NCBI RefSeq assembly: GCF_000150275.1
Contig: NW_002060943.1
Span: forward strand, 8,769,070 to 8,833,069
Source of the DNA: Trichoplax adhaerens
Lineage: Eukaryota > Placozoa > Uniplacotomia > Trichoplacea > Trichoplacidae
DNA length: 64,000 bases
Reading direction: 5' to 3'
Numbering within the stretch: the first letter of the stretch is position 1; the number at the start of each line of letters is the position of its first letter. Shown here one piece after another: positions 51,701 through 62,698 of this stretch. The notes beneath the pieces are model-generated. The model saw only the letters and a list, made by a program, of their open reading frames with translations. It made no database searches and was not told the DNA's origin. The position numbers and the translations under genes were made by a program.

Positions 51701-53759
51701 GTCAAGAAAATGCGAATATATACGACTGTCGATAAAAACAATGTCTTGCACAATAATAATCTTGGAGTCAATGCTTTGTTAAGTATGTATAAAGTTATTT
51801 TATTCAAGAGTAATTATAATTTATTTATGCTTACAGTTACGACCTAAAATTTGAAAAAGTTTCTTTCCTAATACAGTAGTCGCTATTATTATTGCGCACT
51901 TTACTATGCTGCTTGTTAAGCCAATTTTTTTTTTTGTATTTCAGAGCTCTACTCGCAAAATAATTACAATGAATTCTGTACCAGCTTTCTATTTACCTAT
52001 CGCACTTTCCAAAATGGAGTACTAGGATTGGCCTATATTGGGTCAATTTGTAATATCTACGCTTTTACTGCCGCCAATACCCAACAAAGCACAAATTGTG
52101 GATTAGTAACAACACAAAATTCTGGTGAAGCAGTTCCACTTCGTGCTTCTGAAGTTACTTTCGCTCATGAATTGGGACATAATTTCGGTGCCCAGGTACG
52201 GAACTTGAAATGGAGAGATCCTACAAATTTTCTATTGATAGCAAGCTAGTAATTAGTTTGCTATCATGGTATAACACAGATCCAACTATAACTAGTACAA
52301 CGACAACATAACGTTGTAATAAATGTTCGATTATACCCGTTTATTGCATTCCTAACTTCTACATTGTATTATTAACTACAGCTGCTTTTAGTGCTATAAA
52401 AATCTTATTGTGTGAATTTTTCTTTAGCATGATAACACCTATACAACCCAAAAATCATGCTATCCTGGTGGTCTGGATGGAAACTATATTATGTATGCAT
52501 ATGCTACTACTGGTAACTTAAAGAATAACAACTTTTTTTCCAGCTGTAGCAGAACTGCCATGACTAATGTTTTACGTGTAAAGGCTGCCTCATGTTTCAA
52601 GGGTTAGTATAATGGTTTTTTTGTACTTTATAATTTTAGTTTACATTGCACTTTAACGAAGCGATATAATCACACCGTATCAGTCAGACTCGTACAATTG
52701 TACGTGGATATTTGTATGTATTCCTAAAAATATTTTTACTATGCAGCTAGTACTGCGTCAATTTGCGGTAATGGCATTGTTGAAACTGGCGAAGATTGCG
52801 ACTGTGGTGCTCACTGTGATATTGACAAATGCTGTAACCCGGCTGGTAGTACAAATCAATGCAAATACGCAACTAACGCTCAGTGCAGGTTAGTAAACCT
52901 ATTTTGAATATTGACATTACTCTACTAAAGTTGTAATCTTTACGCTGACATGCTGTTAATTTTAATAGCATCTCCAACGGTCCGTGCTGTAACAATGCTA
53001 CTTGTCAAATTAGACCTGCGTCTGACAGTTTCGTTTGCCGTACTGAAACAGACTGCGCTAGCATCTCTCGTTGCAGTGGATCTGTAAACTGTCCTGCTCC
53101 AACAAATAAACCAGATAGAACTAGATGTAACAAAAATCAAAAGCTCTGTTCCAATGGGGTAAGAAATTGTTTATGCATCCATGACAAATACCACTTTTTA
53201 GAATGGTATTTGTCGCGATTAAATAAATTGTAATTTATAATTGTTATTACTCCTCTTGTTATTGTAGGAGTGCACTTTATCTCTTTGTGAGTTGCAAAAC
53301 ATGGCAGAATGTAAATGCTCTAGTTCAAGTGAAGCGTGTCATCTCTGTTGTCAATCGAAATCTGGTGGAACTTGCATATCCACTTATACAATGACTACTC
53401 TTTTCAATAAAACTAATGTCCCGCCTGGTACCTCTTGTGCTAATATGACTGGATACTGTGACATCTTTAGCAATTGCCGGCAAGTCAACGAAGCTGGACC
53501 TCTATCTACGTTATTGAATATAACAACTCAACAAGTTTTGGATTGGGCTGCAAGGAATTGGTGGATTATATTATTAGTTTGCTGTTCGGTAGTGCTCGGT
53601 TTTGCGATATTTATTCGCTTTGTAGCACCATTGATACCATCTGATAACCCAGGACGCATAGAACCTATTGCATGCGGCTGCTGTGGCTGCAGTAATCAGA
53701 GAAAGAAAAAGAATCCAGTGGCAATAGCTGACGACAACATTAATGACCAAAGAGTATAA
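48728..53759 (+). CDS. ADAM10: ADAM10 metalloprotease (11 exons, 713 aa)
   Basis: Type I membrane sheddase (alpha-secretase family; cleaves Notch and other surface proteins). Exons: 48728-48788, 50217-50355, 50565-50686, 51013-51178, 51278-51530, 51632-51782, 51945-52195, 52428-52602, 52747-52888, 52969-53158, 53268-53759; all phases close. Signal peptide PIIFILAIVCIGFS; prodomain (SKHIGRYETLVYD, RHFHLHLVRDTE, VPFHSVIYKG, with a Cys at GGNATCGHN for the cysteine switch); furin site RKKR; catalytic domain with zinc site HELGHNFGAQHD split by an intron after AQ, and Met-turn NYIMYA; disintegrin-like domain from SICGNGIVETGEDCDCG; Cys-rich domain; TM helix WWIILLVCCSVVLGFAIFI; 45-residue tail. 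Human ADAM10 is 748 aa; the shortfall is mostly the tail, which has a Cys cluster (CGCCGC) instead of proline-rich SH3 sites. Exon 6 adds a calcium-loop-like DLDGDGVTDNA. Convergent with EFCAB11. Confidence 0.95.
49342..49661. repeat. 112-bp tandem repeat, about 2.8 copies
   Basis: Three units starting CTACCCTGAAAGGATGC at 49342, 49454 and 49566, a period of exactly 112 bp. The third unit has an internal deletion of about 15-20 bp. Units 2 and 3 are closer to each other than to unit 1. It lies in ADAM10 intron 1. Confidence 0.93.
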
Positions 53760-54611
53760 AGTTTCGTAATATATTTATAATGCTATATTTAGGTGCATGA
53801 AAGTTTCAGGGTTTACGATCATGCAGCAAATGCATTTGTTCGCTTATTTGGATAAGGTATACTATAATCATTTATAACTAAGTAATATTATTGATGTTTG
53901 TGCACTTCATAATGTGCACGCTATAGAACTCACGTGTACGTAAAACCTAATTTTATACAACTGTGAATATATATTATTAATCGCAGGTAAAGACTTGATT
54001 GAAATCATTTAAATAAGACGTAATTAGGTTTTTATATTAAATTTATGGTCGACTCTTTTGCCAACTCTGTAAAGCTGCATTTACATTATAGCGATATAGA
54101 TTAATGCCAAGAATTTACTAGAATTGGTATAAATCTTGCATAATATTGGATCGCAACTGTTTTACACTGTGGACTTGAAGACTTTGGGCATTATATTTTA
54201 ATGGAGTTAGCAAATGTTCCAGTTATATCTGTAGACATATTCTACGTGCACTTTCTCAAAGTTTCATTACTGCATGTTCTTCGTTGTATTTTCGTATGAT
54301 ATTTATATAGGCAAGCCCAAGTCAACGTATGCTAATACACATTTATACTATGCCATCACTCGTTATCCTTATTTTTGTCAATGTATTGTTAGTGTTTTTG
54401 TAACTAAATTTCGTAATTTTAATTAATTCATCATTGATGACATGCTTCAATAAATTGACTAAAAATTCATACGAACGTGGAAGGCCAAATATTTTGTTTA
54501 TGCCGGGGCGAAAGACTTATAACATTTATTTAGATAAGATATTAGCCAGTGTGGTTATAATTATTTGTTGAATAGCTGTATACTTTAAATCAATTATTTA
54601 TTAACTGTACA
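53760..54611. other. Convergent 3' regions of ADAM10 and EFCAB11
   Basis: 850 bp between the stop codons of two converging genes. It presumably holds the ADAM10 3' UTR; no AATAAA is close to the ADAM10 stop. No other gene seen. Confidence 0.6.
54597..54602 (-). promoter_or_regulatory. Poly(A) signal of EFCAB11
   Basis: AATAAA on the minus strand about 10 bp after the EFCAB11 stop, implying a very short 3' UTR. Confidence 0.55.
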
Positions 54612-56703
54612 CTAGTTTTTTTGAAGAGAGTCGAAATGTAATCGCATCATATATTCAAAATCCCTGTAACTGACTCTGCCATCTTCATCAAAATCGATAT
54701 TCCTAGTTTCATAAGGGTCAAAGAATACATCAGTATTGTATAAGGATATTTATGATTATGACTAGTGAATACAGTGATATAATAATTATTGTTAACGACA
54801 GCAGATTTACTTGTAATTTTATTATTATTATTGGCTTCCAAGATATCTACATATATATGGGCCGATACTCAATTTATTATTTTACTACGTTCACTTCACC
54901 TAAAAATGGACGTTACGGTTGCCTTGGAAATCCTTGGAGCCACTTCATCGAAGACCGACATGAGATCGCTAAGTGTCAGAAACCCTCGACCTATGGTACA
55001 GAATAAATGTATATAAGTCATAAACTCTTGGCTTATCTTAACGTATATAGCTACGTCTGTTATTACTTCTAAATTAATTTACTTAATAAAAATTGTTATC
55101 CACAATAGACATATGAACATCCTTCACGGAGAAGTTTGCCTTCTCTATTCAATATTGATGTAGCAACATCATGCATCATATTGACGAACTGTAATTGTAT
55201 ATCTAGGGAAGTTCATAAATGTGAGTTGGCTCTTCAGTTTACATTCGATTAAGCTACGGTATCAATAAATTCTAGTTGAAAGCGGAACACTGTAAAATTT
55301 AATACTCGTATATATCCATGAGGCTAAAAACTAACTAACTATATGTACTTACAGTGGGCGTCAAATGACATAAAAATATCCTTAATTTTTTCGTTGATAT
55401 CGTACTCTTGCAATTTTGTAATAAGTAAGTCTTCACAAGCACTGAGTGAAATTCCTGATTAAGAAAGTAGATAAATTTATTGGTACCCCGTCGTTGAAAT
55501 GTTAATTTATTAAATTGATATCTACAAGGCGGGAAAGTTACCGTTAAAATTAAATTCGGGCGATAATAACTTTTCTAGTTCTCCCTAATATGGGTAAATT
55601 TGAGAAGAGATTACAATAGTAAATTGAACGACGGACTGTTTGCTGATGGAACTTGAGCAAACAAACCGTTATATTTATATTATTCAAGGCCACATTAAAT
55701 CTTATTACAAGCTAAAGCTGATTACCATTTTAAATCGGAAAACGCATTTTGCGTATAAAAAGTCAGTTATATCATTTATCTTACTTTATTGGATTTATAT
55801 CCCAAGATCGCAACCATAGCGACTTGAAGGTCATCGATGGAAAGGTAACCCTTTTTATCGGCATCGCATTGAGAAATAATCTGCATTAAAGATTCATTAA
55901 TTCGTAAGGGTATGTCGTAGCGATAAGTCAACTGGTTACAAAATGAAGGAGTAATTTATAATTATGCACAGCACAGTAATAGTCTCGTCGATACGTAGTA
56001 GCAGACTAGAATCGATTAGATTGATGATGCAACTGGTGCACAGCACGTAAGATATGAGTAGACTTTCGGTACAATATGAAACTATAAAATTATACAGATT
56101 AACAAACCCTTATGATGAAGGCAAAATGCTAAGGTACAGGTCTGCCATTAAGATACGATGTACGCGTATGCGAGTATTTTATCCTTAGTGCTACTACTAT
56201 ACACTAGTGATTCAGGAAGTACATTCTGCCTAGTAAAGTACAGTGTAAATACTGGCTTAGTAGGTGATACGGCGAATATAATCTACCGTCATCGATTTGG
56301 CAACTAAGAAAATCAACTCACAATGTCTAACCTTGTTGTAGCAGTACAGCATCATTATTTAATGTAATCCTGCATAGAGTAACGCATAATATAATTCTGT
56401 ACTTTATTGCACGTCGGCAGTGATGACTGAAAATAATCCCTAATGTAGGTGAGTTGTATTATTCAATCACAGTAATGATTCAATGATATGATATACATTT
56501 TATATTATACAGTTTGGTTTAAATTTCTCAATTTCATCAAAGATGCGTTCATCTTCCATCCTTAATTCATATAATACACTGATTACTAGTCCTTAACATC
56601 ATCGAAGATATTGATGAGTTCATCTTACATCCTTAATTCTTCGCTTATCGCTATGCAGTTCGTTAAGTTGATCTTCTTGGTCAATTTCTCGGACAGCAGT
56701 CAT
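54612..56703 (-). CDS. EFCAB11: EF-hand protein EFCAB11 (6 exons, 165 aa)
   Basis: Small calcium-binding protein of unknown cellular role. Exons on the minus strand: 56703-56629, 55880-55785, 55584-55542, 55454-55353, 54990-54900, 54702-54612; phases close at 165 residues (human 163). Matches to the human protein run the whole length: KRRIKDIISQCDADKKGYLS with HRKWVEVFKACDEDHKGYLS; LGYKSNK with FGYKPSK; RGFLTLSDLMSVFDEVAP with RGFLTLEDFKKAFRQVAP; and DGRVSYRDFEYMM with DGHVSFRDFEYAL. The EF loop DFDEDGRVSYRD has all acidic ligands, with Asp at position 12. The first loop, DADKKGYLSIDD, has Lys at position 5 and is probably weak. The loop at DAHCRGFLTLSD is degenerate. The start is the first Met in frame. 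Part of exon 1 is duplicated downstream in intron 1. Confidence 0.93.
56543..56642. repeat. Two-copy direct repeat around the EFCAB11 exon 1 donor
   Basis: Segments at about 56543-56570 and 56613-56641 share GTTCATCTT-CATCCTTAATTC with one or two mismatches. The upstream copy (on the gene strand) is the end of exon 1 with its GTAAGA donor; in the other copy the donor reads GGAAGA and is dead. Confidence 0.7.
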
Positions 56704-59569
56704 ACTGTAATTGCCAATCAATCTCACTGCAAATAATAATTTAATAACTACCGCATAATCTTAAACTTCAAATCCCATAATAAGATACAAAAAATACTGG
56801 TCGGTTCTAATCAGATTCTACTGCTTTTTATTGCACTTGATGATTCTCATTGACTTCAATGATTTGCCTCTGCAGTAATCTACAGTAAGTTGAAGAACCT
56901 CAGGCAGAAGATGTACTATGAATCTGTGATCACTATTTCAAATTTAAATTTAGTAAATGAACTTAAACTTAATATGTTCTCTCCCTGTTTACTGTTAATT
57001 TACTGCTCGTCGTCAGGTGAAAGAAGTACTGAAAGTTTACTCAGCGCTGATAGAAAATAATAATATGTACGGCAGCCGGATGACATTGGCTAGAGGCCAC
57101 TGCAGCCAGACACTATGCTAAAGTATAGCACTGTGCATCGCATACTGTACCGTGGAGGGAGTGGTGTAAAGTACTGAGTCAACAGTACAGGTATAGTGTT
57201 TTAGTTATCTAGTAGTCCATATCGAAAGCTTTAGATCGTGCGAAACAGAGGTTATTATTATACTGTATATTTAAAATTTCTGGTTAAAAACTCGTTAACT
57301 CTATTTAGCTGTTGGATTAGTAGTGAAATAGAGCATACATATATATATATGTTACGGCCATTCCTAAGAGTGATTTTGTTCTTGAGATATATACTGTACT
57401 ACATACACAATGTATATACGTACTATCGCGTTAATATGGTCTGATATTTTAACTAAGATTAATCAGGTAAAGTGTATATATTATACGCTCACAGAGAAAT
57501 CATTTTAACGTAATAGAAGATGATAACATTTAATATCCACTACTGAAACCAACAGAAAGCGGTTATTTACGATTGTAATCCTATAATACATCTGAAGGAC
57601 TGTTTCAGCAAAGAGTTTAATGCAAAATGAACGGGGTACATAGGATCGCCCACTGAGTATATAGTAAATAATTCATAAGAAGAGTTAGCCATAATTTTTA
57701 GCTCCCATGCTTTTTACCCGTATTAAAAATTTCATAGAATTTCGGTACCAAGACTTGGAATTTTACTATAATTCATTCGAATTAGAATTAGTTCCACAGA
57801 TAATCCTAGCTCATACCTTTACTTAAACTTACACATGAGGATGGACATGACTAGTGAAGATCATTTTTTATTCTGCATCATTACCAAGATTACAAATCCA
57901 TGATCTTTATACAATTATGCAATAAGTAACGTCGTCACCGTCTTCGATAAAAACATGAACACTTGTATCAACTTTCATTGTAATTTCAAACTTAAAATAT
58001 TAACCGATTGTCCATGTTAATAGTTATGATATTTTAGTATAAACTTTACAATCATTTGTACAAGAAATCGATTAATAATATATATATATATATTACTTCA
58101 ACGGATTATACAGGACATGTTCAACCAAAGTTTTTAACTATACCATGCTTACATTTACATAGCTAGAATATGGCGATTTTTGTATTCTATACAAATATAT
58201 TACTGTTTAGTTTCGGAGGCATTGAAATAACCAATAAAATGATTCAGTGCATTTCTAAACATAAAATGTGTGTAGTATGTATGTATTATGATTAGCTACA
58301 TAATAAGATAACGATGAAAAAGCTTCTTAGTCATAAAGAAGCATGTAAGTGTTGCTGTGTCAGCTAGGTGTTGCAAGGATACAAATACATGTCTGTAAGA
58401 CACTCAGTGCCTTAATGTTACAAAGTACAGTATTGCGCTGAGTCTATCTATACATATAAGTACAGTATATACAAGCTAGAAGTAAGAAAAAATCCGTTGA
58501 ATACTACGAATGTAATATCGCGACGTAAATAAAATCTTCTTATCCAGAAAATTAATCAAAAATGCCTTGAGATTTAAATAAATATTTGTAGCCAAAAAAT
58601 CATAGAATAATGATATTACAATTTTTAAATCCTTTAACAAGCTTAAGAAGTGATAAAATGATATGGCTACTACTTACTAACAAAACTACTACTTAAGTAA
58701 ATGATGCAATAAATTATTATCAATTAAGTATCAATATTAGGCCAATCTTACAAAATCTACATCGATGTATATAGTTAAAATGTCAATTCTGATAACATTA
58801 CTGCTCGATAATTTAAATTGATCGGGAAAGATTTTAGATTATAATAGATCGATGATAAGTATACAATATAATACTGTTAAAACACGTGCTTATCTAGGAA
58901 TATGGCGGTAATTTCTTATTATTGTGTCGTTAGTTTTCTTAAAACTGACTTATGATTATTATTTGTACATATATGCTGTAATGATAGGTATTTCGATCCA
59001 ATCGTAAAAACTGATAGTAGCTTCAAGTACGAATCATTACGGGAGCTTAAAAATAGATACTATTATTTTTAATGGATTGTCTTCAGTAATGCCTTGAATC
59101 GGCTTGAATGACCGGATCGAGATTCAGTCGTTTAGATGGAGCGTACTCTATATCGAAAAATTCGAGGTTTCTATATTTAAATACAATATAGACAACATTC
59201 AGTTATCTCAGTAAAATAAGACACCTAAATCGGTATCAGAGTGAGTCATAACTAAATTTATGCAAATTATAGATCCGGTGATGTCATTTCCTTTACGATA
59301 GTTAAACTTGTTATATTTCAAGTACTAAATAAAATCAAAATAATGCAAATACTACGATAATATTTCGTAGCATAAGCAACGATTTTGTAATATCATACAA
59401 AGGTGATCACGTCGCCATGCTATCATATTACAGTACGTCATTAAGTGTACGTTAAGTAAGTTTGTAACAATTATATCACAAATATCGCTACATTTTACAA
59501 TTAGCAACCCTATCAATAACAGGTAATAGTATACGTGTCTTATAAATAACAGTATTGACCGAGAATTGT
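56704..59569. other. Intergenic, EFCAB11 to GABPB
   Basis: AT-rich spacer. The EFCAB11-proximal part (57060-57200) is less AT-rich and again has TACTGTA/ACAGTA motifs, as in the DCTN6/ADAM10 promoter. An AT dinucleotide run lies at about 58078-58094 and a short hairpin (GCTTCTTAGTCATAAAGAAGC) near 58322-58342. No gene seen. Confidence 0.5.
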
Positions 59570-62500
59570 TTACCAGCTAAAGATATTCTTTTTTTGTGTA
59601 ACTTTTGCCTTTTTGCCATTATTGCCATTATCGTTATAACTTGGATGGATAGTTGAACGAATTCTTACTCTCTTTTTATTAGAGCATGAGTGATAATTTG
59701 AAAGCCCATTAGAGTCATTTATTGCGGTCGAACTATTAATATATGAGGTTGCAACATTAGCAAGTGTGGTTAGTTCGCAAGCAACCACGGGAGGCATATT
59801 GAAGTCCTCTGTTGATTGAGACGGAGAGACTTTCTTGGATCTTTCTTCAGAGGCGGCTACAGCAGCACAAACCAAACTTTCAAAGGAATTTTCTAAATTA
59901 AATAATGACAATAATAAGTCAATTGTACATCATCAAGAAATTGAATTGAAAGGTAGAAAATATGGGCATAAAATTCTTGTAATTTATCTATAACAAAGCA
60001 AGGTAAAGAAAGTGAAGAAAATATATTACCTTGAGTGAGATGATTTGTGTTAGTACGACGTGGTATAAATAGTTCATCATTGGTAGACGATTCAGAATTA
60101 CTACCTACGAAGGTATTTCTAATTTAATCTAAATTTCAATACAATAGCATAAGAAAGTTAACTCACTGTCATGCCGATTAAATTTTTCTGCATGTTTTTT
60201 CAGCGAATCAATAATGTCATCATTAGCAGTCTCATTCGCTATGTCTAGAGGGCTTCGACCAAACTAATAGTGCATAAAATAGATAAAAATTAATCAAAGA
60301 AGATAATTAATTAAATGATATAGAAGGAATGAAACTATTATTTTACTGTAACATTATCAATGAGACATACTTTATTCTTGATATGAACGTGAGCTCCACT
60401 GCTTAGTAATAGCTTCACAATATCAGCGTGTTGACTTTGTACTGCCCAGTGTAGAGGTGACATGCACAACTTGAAAAAAATATATATCTCATTATGATAA
60501 AAAATTTGGGCATGTAAATGTTACTATTGTTACGTATGTTGCCTAAACGTCATACTCATTTAAGATTAGCAACATATGGATCACACAGTAACGTAGAGTA
60601 GTTACAATGGTTAAGAATACTGGTATCGTTACTGAAAGGTTTTTTATGCAGAATACGATCCTCGCATCTTGTTATAGCGTTTGATTGAGTACTGAACATT
60701 TCATAACTTCTTTTTGTACGAATCAATATACGCTACTATCATACTGTACATTGCAGGCTATCCCGTTATCACCGTATACGAGTATGGTATCATAATGCTA
60801 CTAGAGTAGTTAAAATCAATTAAAAATATATAACTCAGCAGATACGTCAATTGATATATAAATCAATAAATCAGTGATTATTTACCATATCTCGACAGTT
60901 GACAGTTGCACCACCAACAATTAGTAAATTTACAATCTCATAGTGGCCTTCTTGAGCTGCGACGTGTAAAGGTGTACGATCGACCTGAATAAGCAAAGAT
61001 GTCTACAGCATTATATTATTTTCGTGGGTAATATATAACACACAGTAAGGCTCACAAATGTATCATACTACTGTAAAACATAAGACATCGCGATATAGCT
61101 TTACAAAGATAATTTAATTACTTTTCAATCATAGGTTGTACGTTCTATAATCATGCACTCTACCGTAAAACTGCAGTATTTTGTATATCGTCTATAGATA
61201 AAGCTTTTCACACTTGTAAAGTAATTTACAGTTTGGTATACAGTGCTACCAGTGTAGTATCGGAACAGATCTGTTCTATCAAGTTACACGGAATTGAGTA
61301 TAATAGTAACGCATGATTTCTTTAATAGAATGGTCTTGCTCAAAGTTAAGGCATTATGTCGTGATTCTGGTAAGATTTGGTTTAACAAGATACACGATTA
61401 CTAAAGACGAACTTATCAGCAGATAGGGGGGTGAGTAAGAGTTATCGTACAGTATACCAATTAATTAGAACTGTCGCTACCGATAAATATTTAGAATACA
61501 GTGAAGTCTATACGACAGTAATCCCTCCTAAATAGATATTATTAACGAAATTATTACAAGTACTGAGCTATTATACCAGTTATAATTATGATTCAGTTAG
61601 AGTAATTAGTTATCTACTCATCCATTATTATCCGATTAGTCTATATCTAGGTCATTATATTTACACTAAAGTTACGTAATAAAAAACTAACTGTACAAAT
61701 AACTTGAAAATTAACATTTTTTGCAGGATAGATGCAGCTACTGTACGAAAGAAGTTAGCGATTATCAAAGAAAGAATTTTACTTTAGTGTCTACACATTG
61801 ATAGATCCACTTTTTCATTGCATTACACTAGTCCTTAAATTTGATTATTTTTGCAAAACTTGTTACTGTTGTAACAAGTTGATGCACATGTCTGCATATG
61901 CGTTAAGTGACTCTTTACTCTATGCTCATCGGTTATTATCTTCTGGATTCTGGGTTATACAATACTACTTTTAAGGATTCATTGCTGTTTTTTAATGCCG
62001 ATATTTAGTGCGCATATCATTGCAATGCATCGACGATATTTAGTGTGCATATCACTGCAATGCATCGTATTTGCTAACCTTTGTTCTGGCATCCTTACAA
62101 ACGCCAGCCCGTAATAAGATTTCTGCTGTCTTTGTATGACCATGCCTGGCAGCAAAGTGTAAAGGTGACGTGCCAAGCTAAAGTAAAGTAATGGAAAACG
62201 AAAATTAGAACTGCTAAACAGTCCATTTATGATCCGTATCAGATAATGAGCTGTGAAGTGCACTCCGATAAAAGATGATATGCCAAGCTAACGAAAATTA
62301 AAACTGCTAAATAGCCCATTTATAATCCATATCAGATATTAGGCTGTGAAGTGCACTCGGGTTTATTGTAAGCACAGTTTTTTACGAATAATGTTTTATT
62401 CTGCGCATTTCTATATCAAATTTTTAAGGTAATAACGCTAGACTATTGGCAGTAAATAATTATTCACTACCCAATCGGCTTGGAAAGGGGCTCCGGATGT

Positions 62501-62698
62501 CATCAGTAAGCTGACTTCTTCCTCACGACCTTGGCGAGAAGCATCCAAAAGTTTTTTACCAAGATCTGCTACTGATGAAACTTTACTTTCGTTACCCGCT
62601 AGAGAGTTAGCTTTATCTGTAGATTTACGAAAGTAAGTTTTTACAAATAAAATATTAGAAGTGCAATGATTGAGTAGAGAATAGCGAGCTACACACAT
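59570..62698 (-). CDS. GABPB1: GA-binding protein beta-like ankyrin protein (7 exons, about 339 aa)
   Basis: Nuclear cofactor that binds the ETS factor GABPA through its ankyrin repeats and supplies transactivation. Exons on the minus strand: 62698-62471, 62177-62079, 60984-60886, 60469-60371, 60263-60167, 60104-60030, 59892-59570; phases close. Exon 1 carries [20 protein letters not shown] then [13 protein letters not shown], the diagnostic GABPB start. Exons 2-4 are each 99 nt, in phase 0, and encode one 33-residue ankyrin repeat each ([45 protein letters not shown]). Exon 5 is a degenerate last repeat ([15 protein letters not shown]). The C-terminal part is Ser/Asn-rich with a basic cluster KKRVRIRS (likely nuclear signal) and ends FSW. 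No leucine zipper follows, unlike long human GABPB1. The 46 residues before DLGKK are unlike other GABPBs, so the true first exon may lie upstream. GABPB1 versus GABPB2 cannot be decided. Confidence 0.88.
61999..62067. repeat. 35-bp tandem duplication
   Basis: CGATATTTAGTGYGCATATC and onward occurs at 61999 and 62034, a period of 35 bp with two or three mismatches. It lies just inside the intron after GABPB exon 2. Confidence 0.85.
62171..62360. repeat. Diverged duplication across the GABPB exon 2 acceptor
   Basis: About 62171-62266 and 62281-62359 share TGCCAAGCTAA, CGAAAATTA, AACTGCTAAA, CCATTTAT, ATCAGATA and GCTGTGAAGTGCACTC in the same order. The duplication copied the start of exon 2 with its splice acceptor into the intron, so two TTAG/CTTGGCA acceptors exist on the minus strand. 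Confidence 0.85.
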
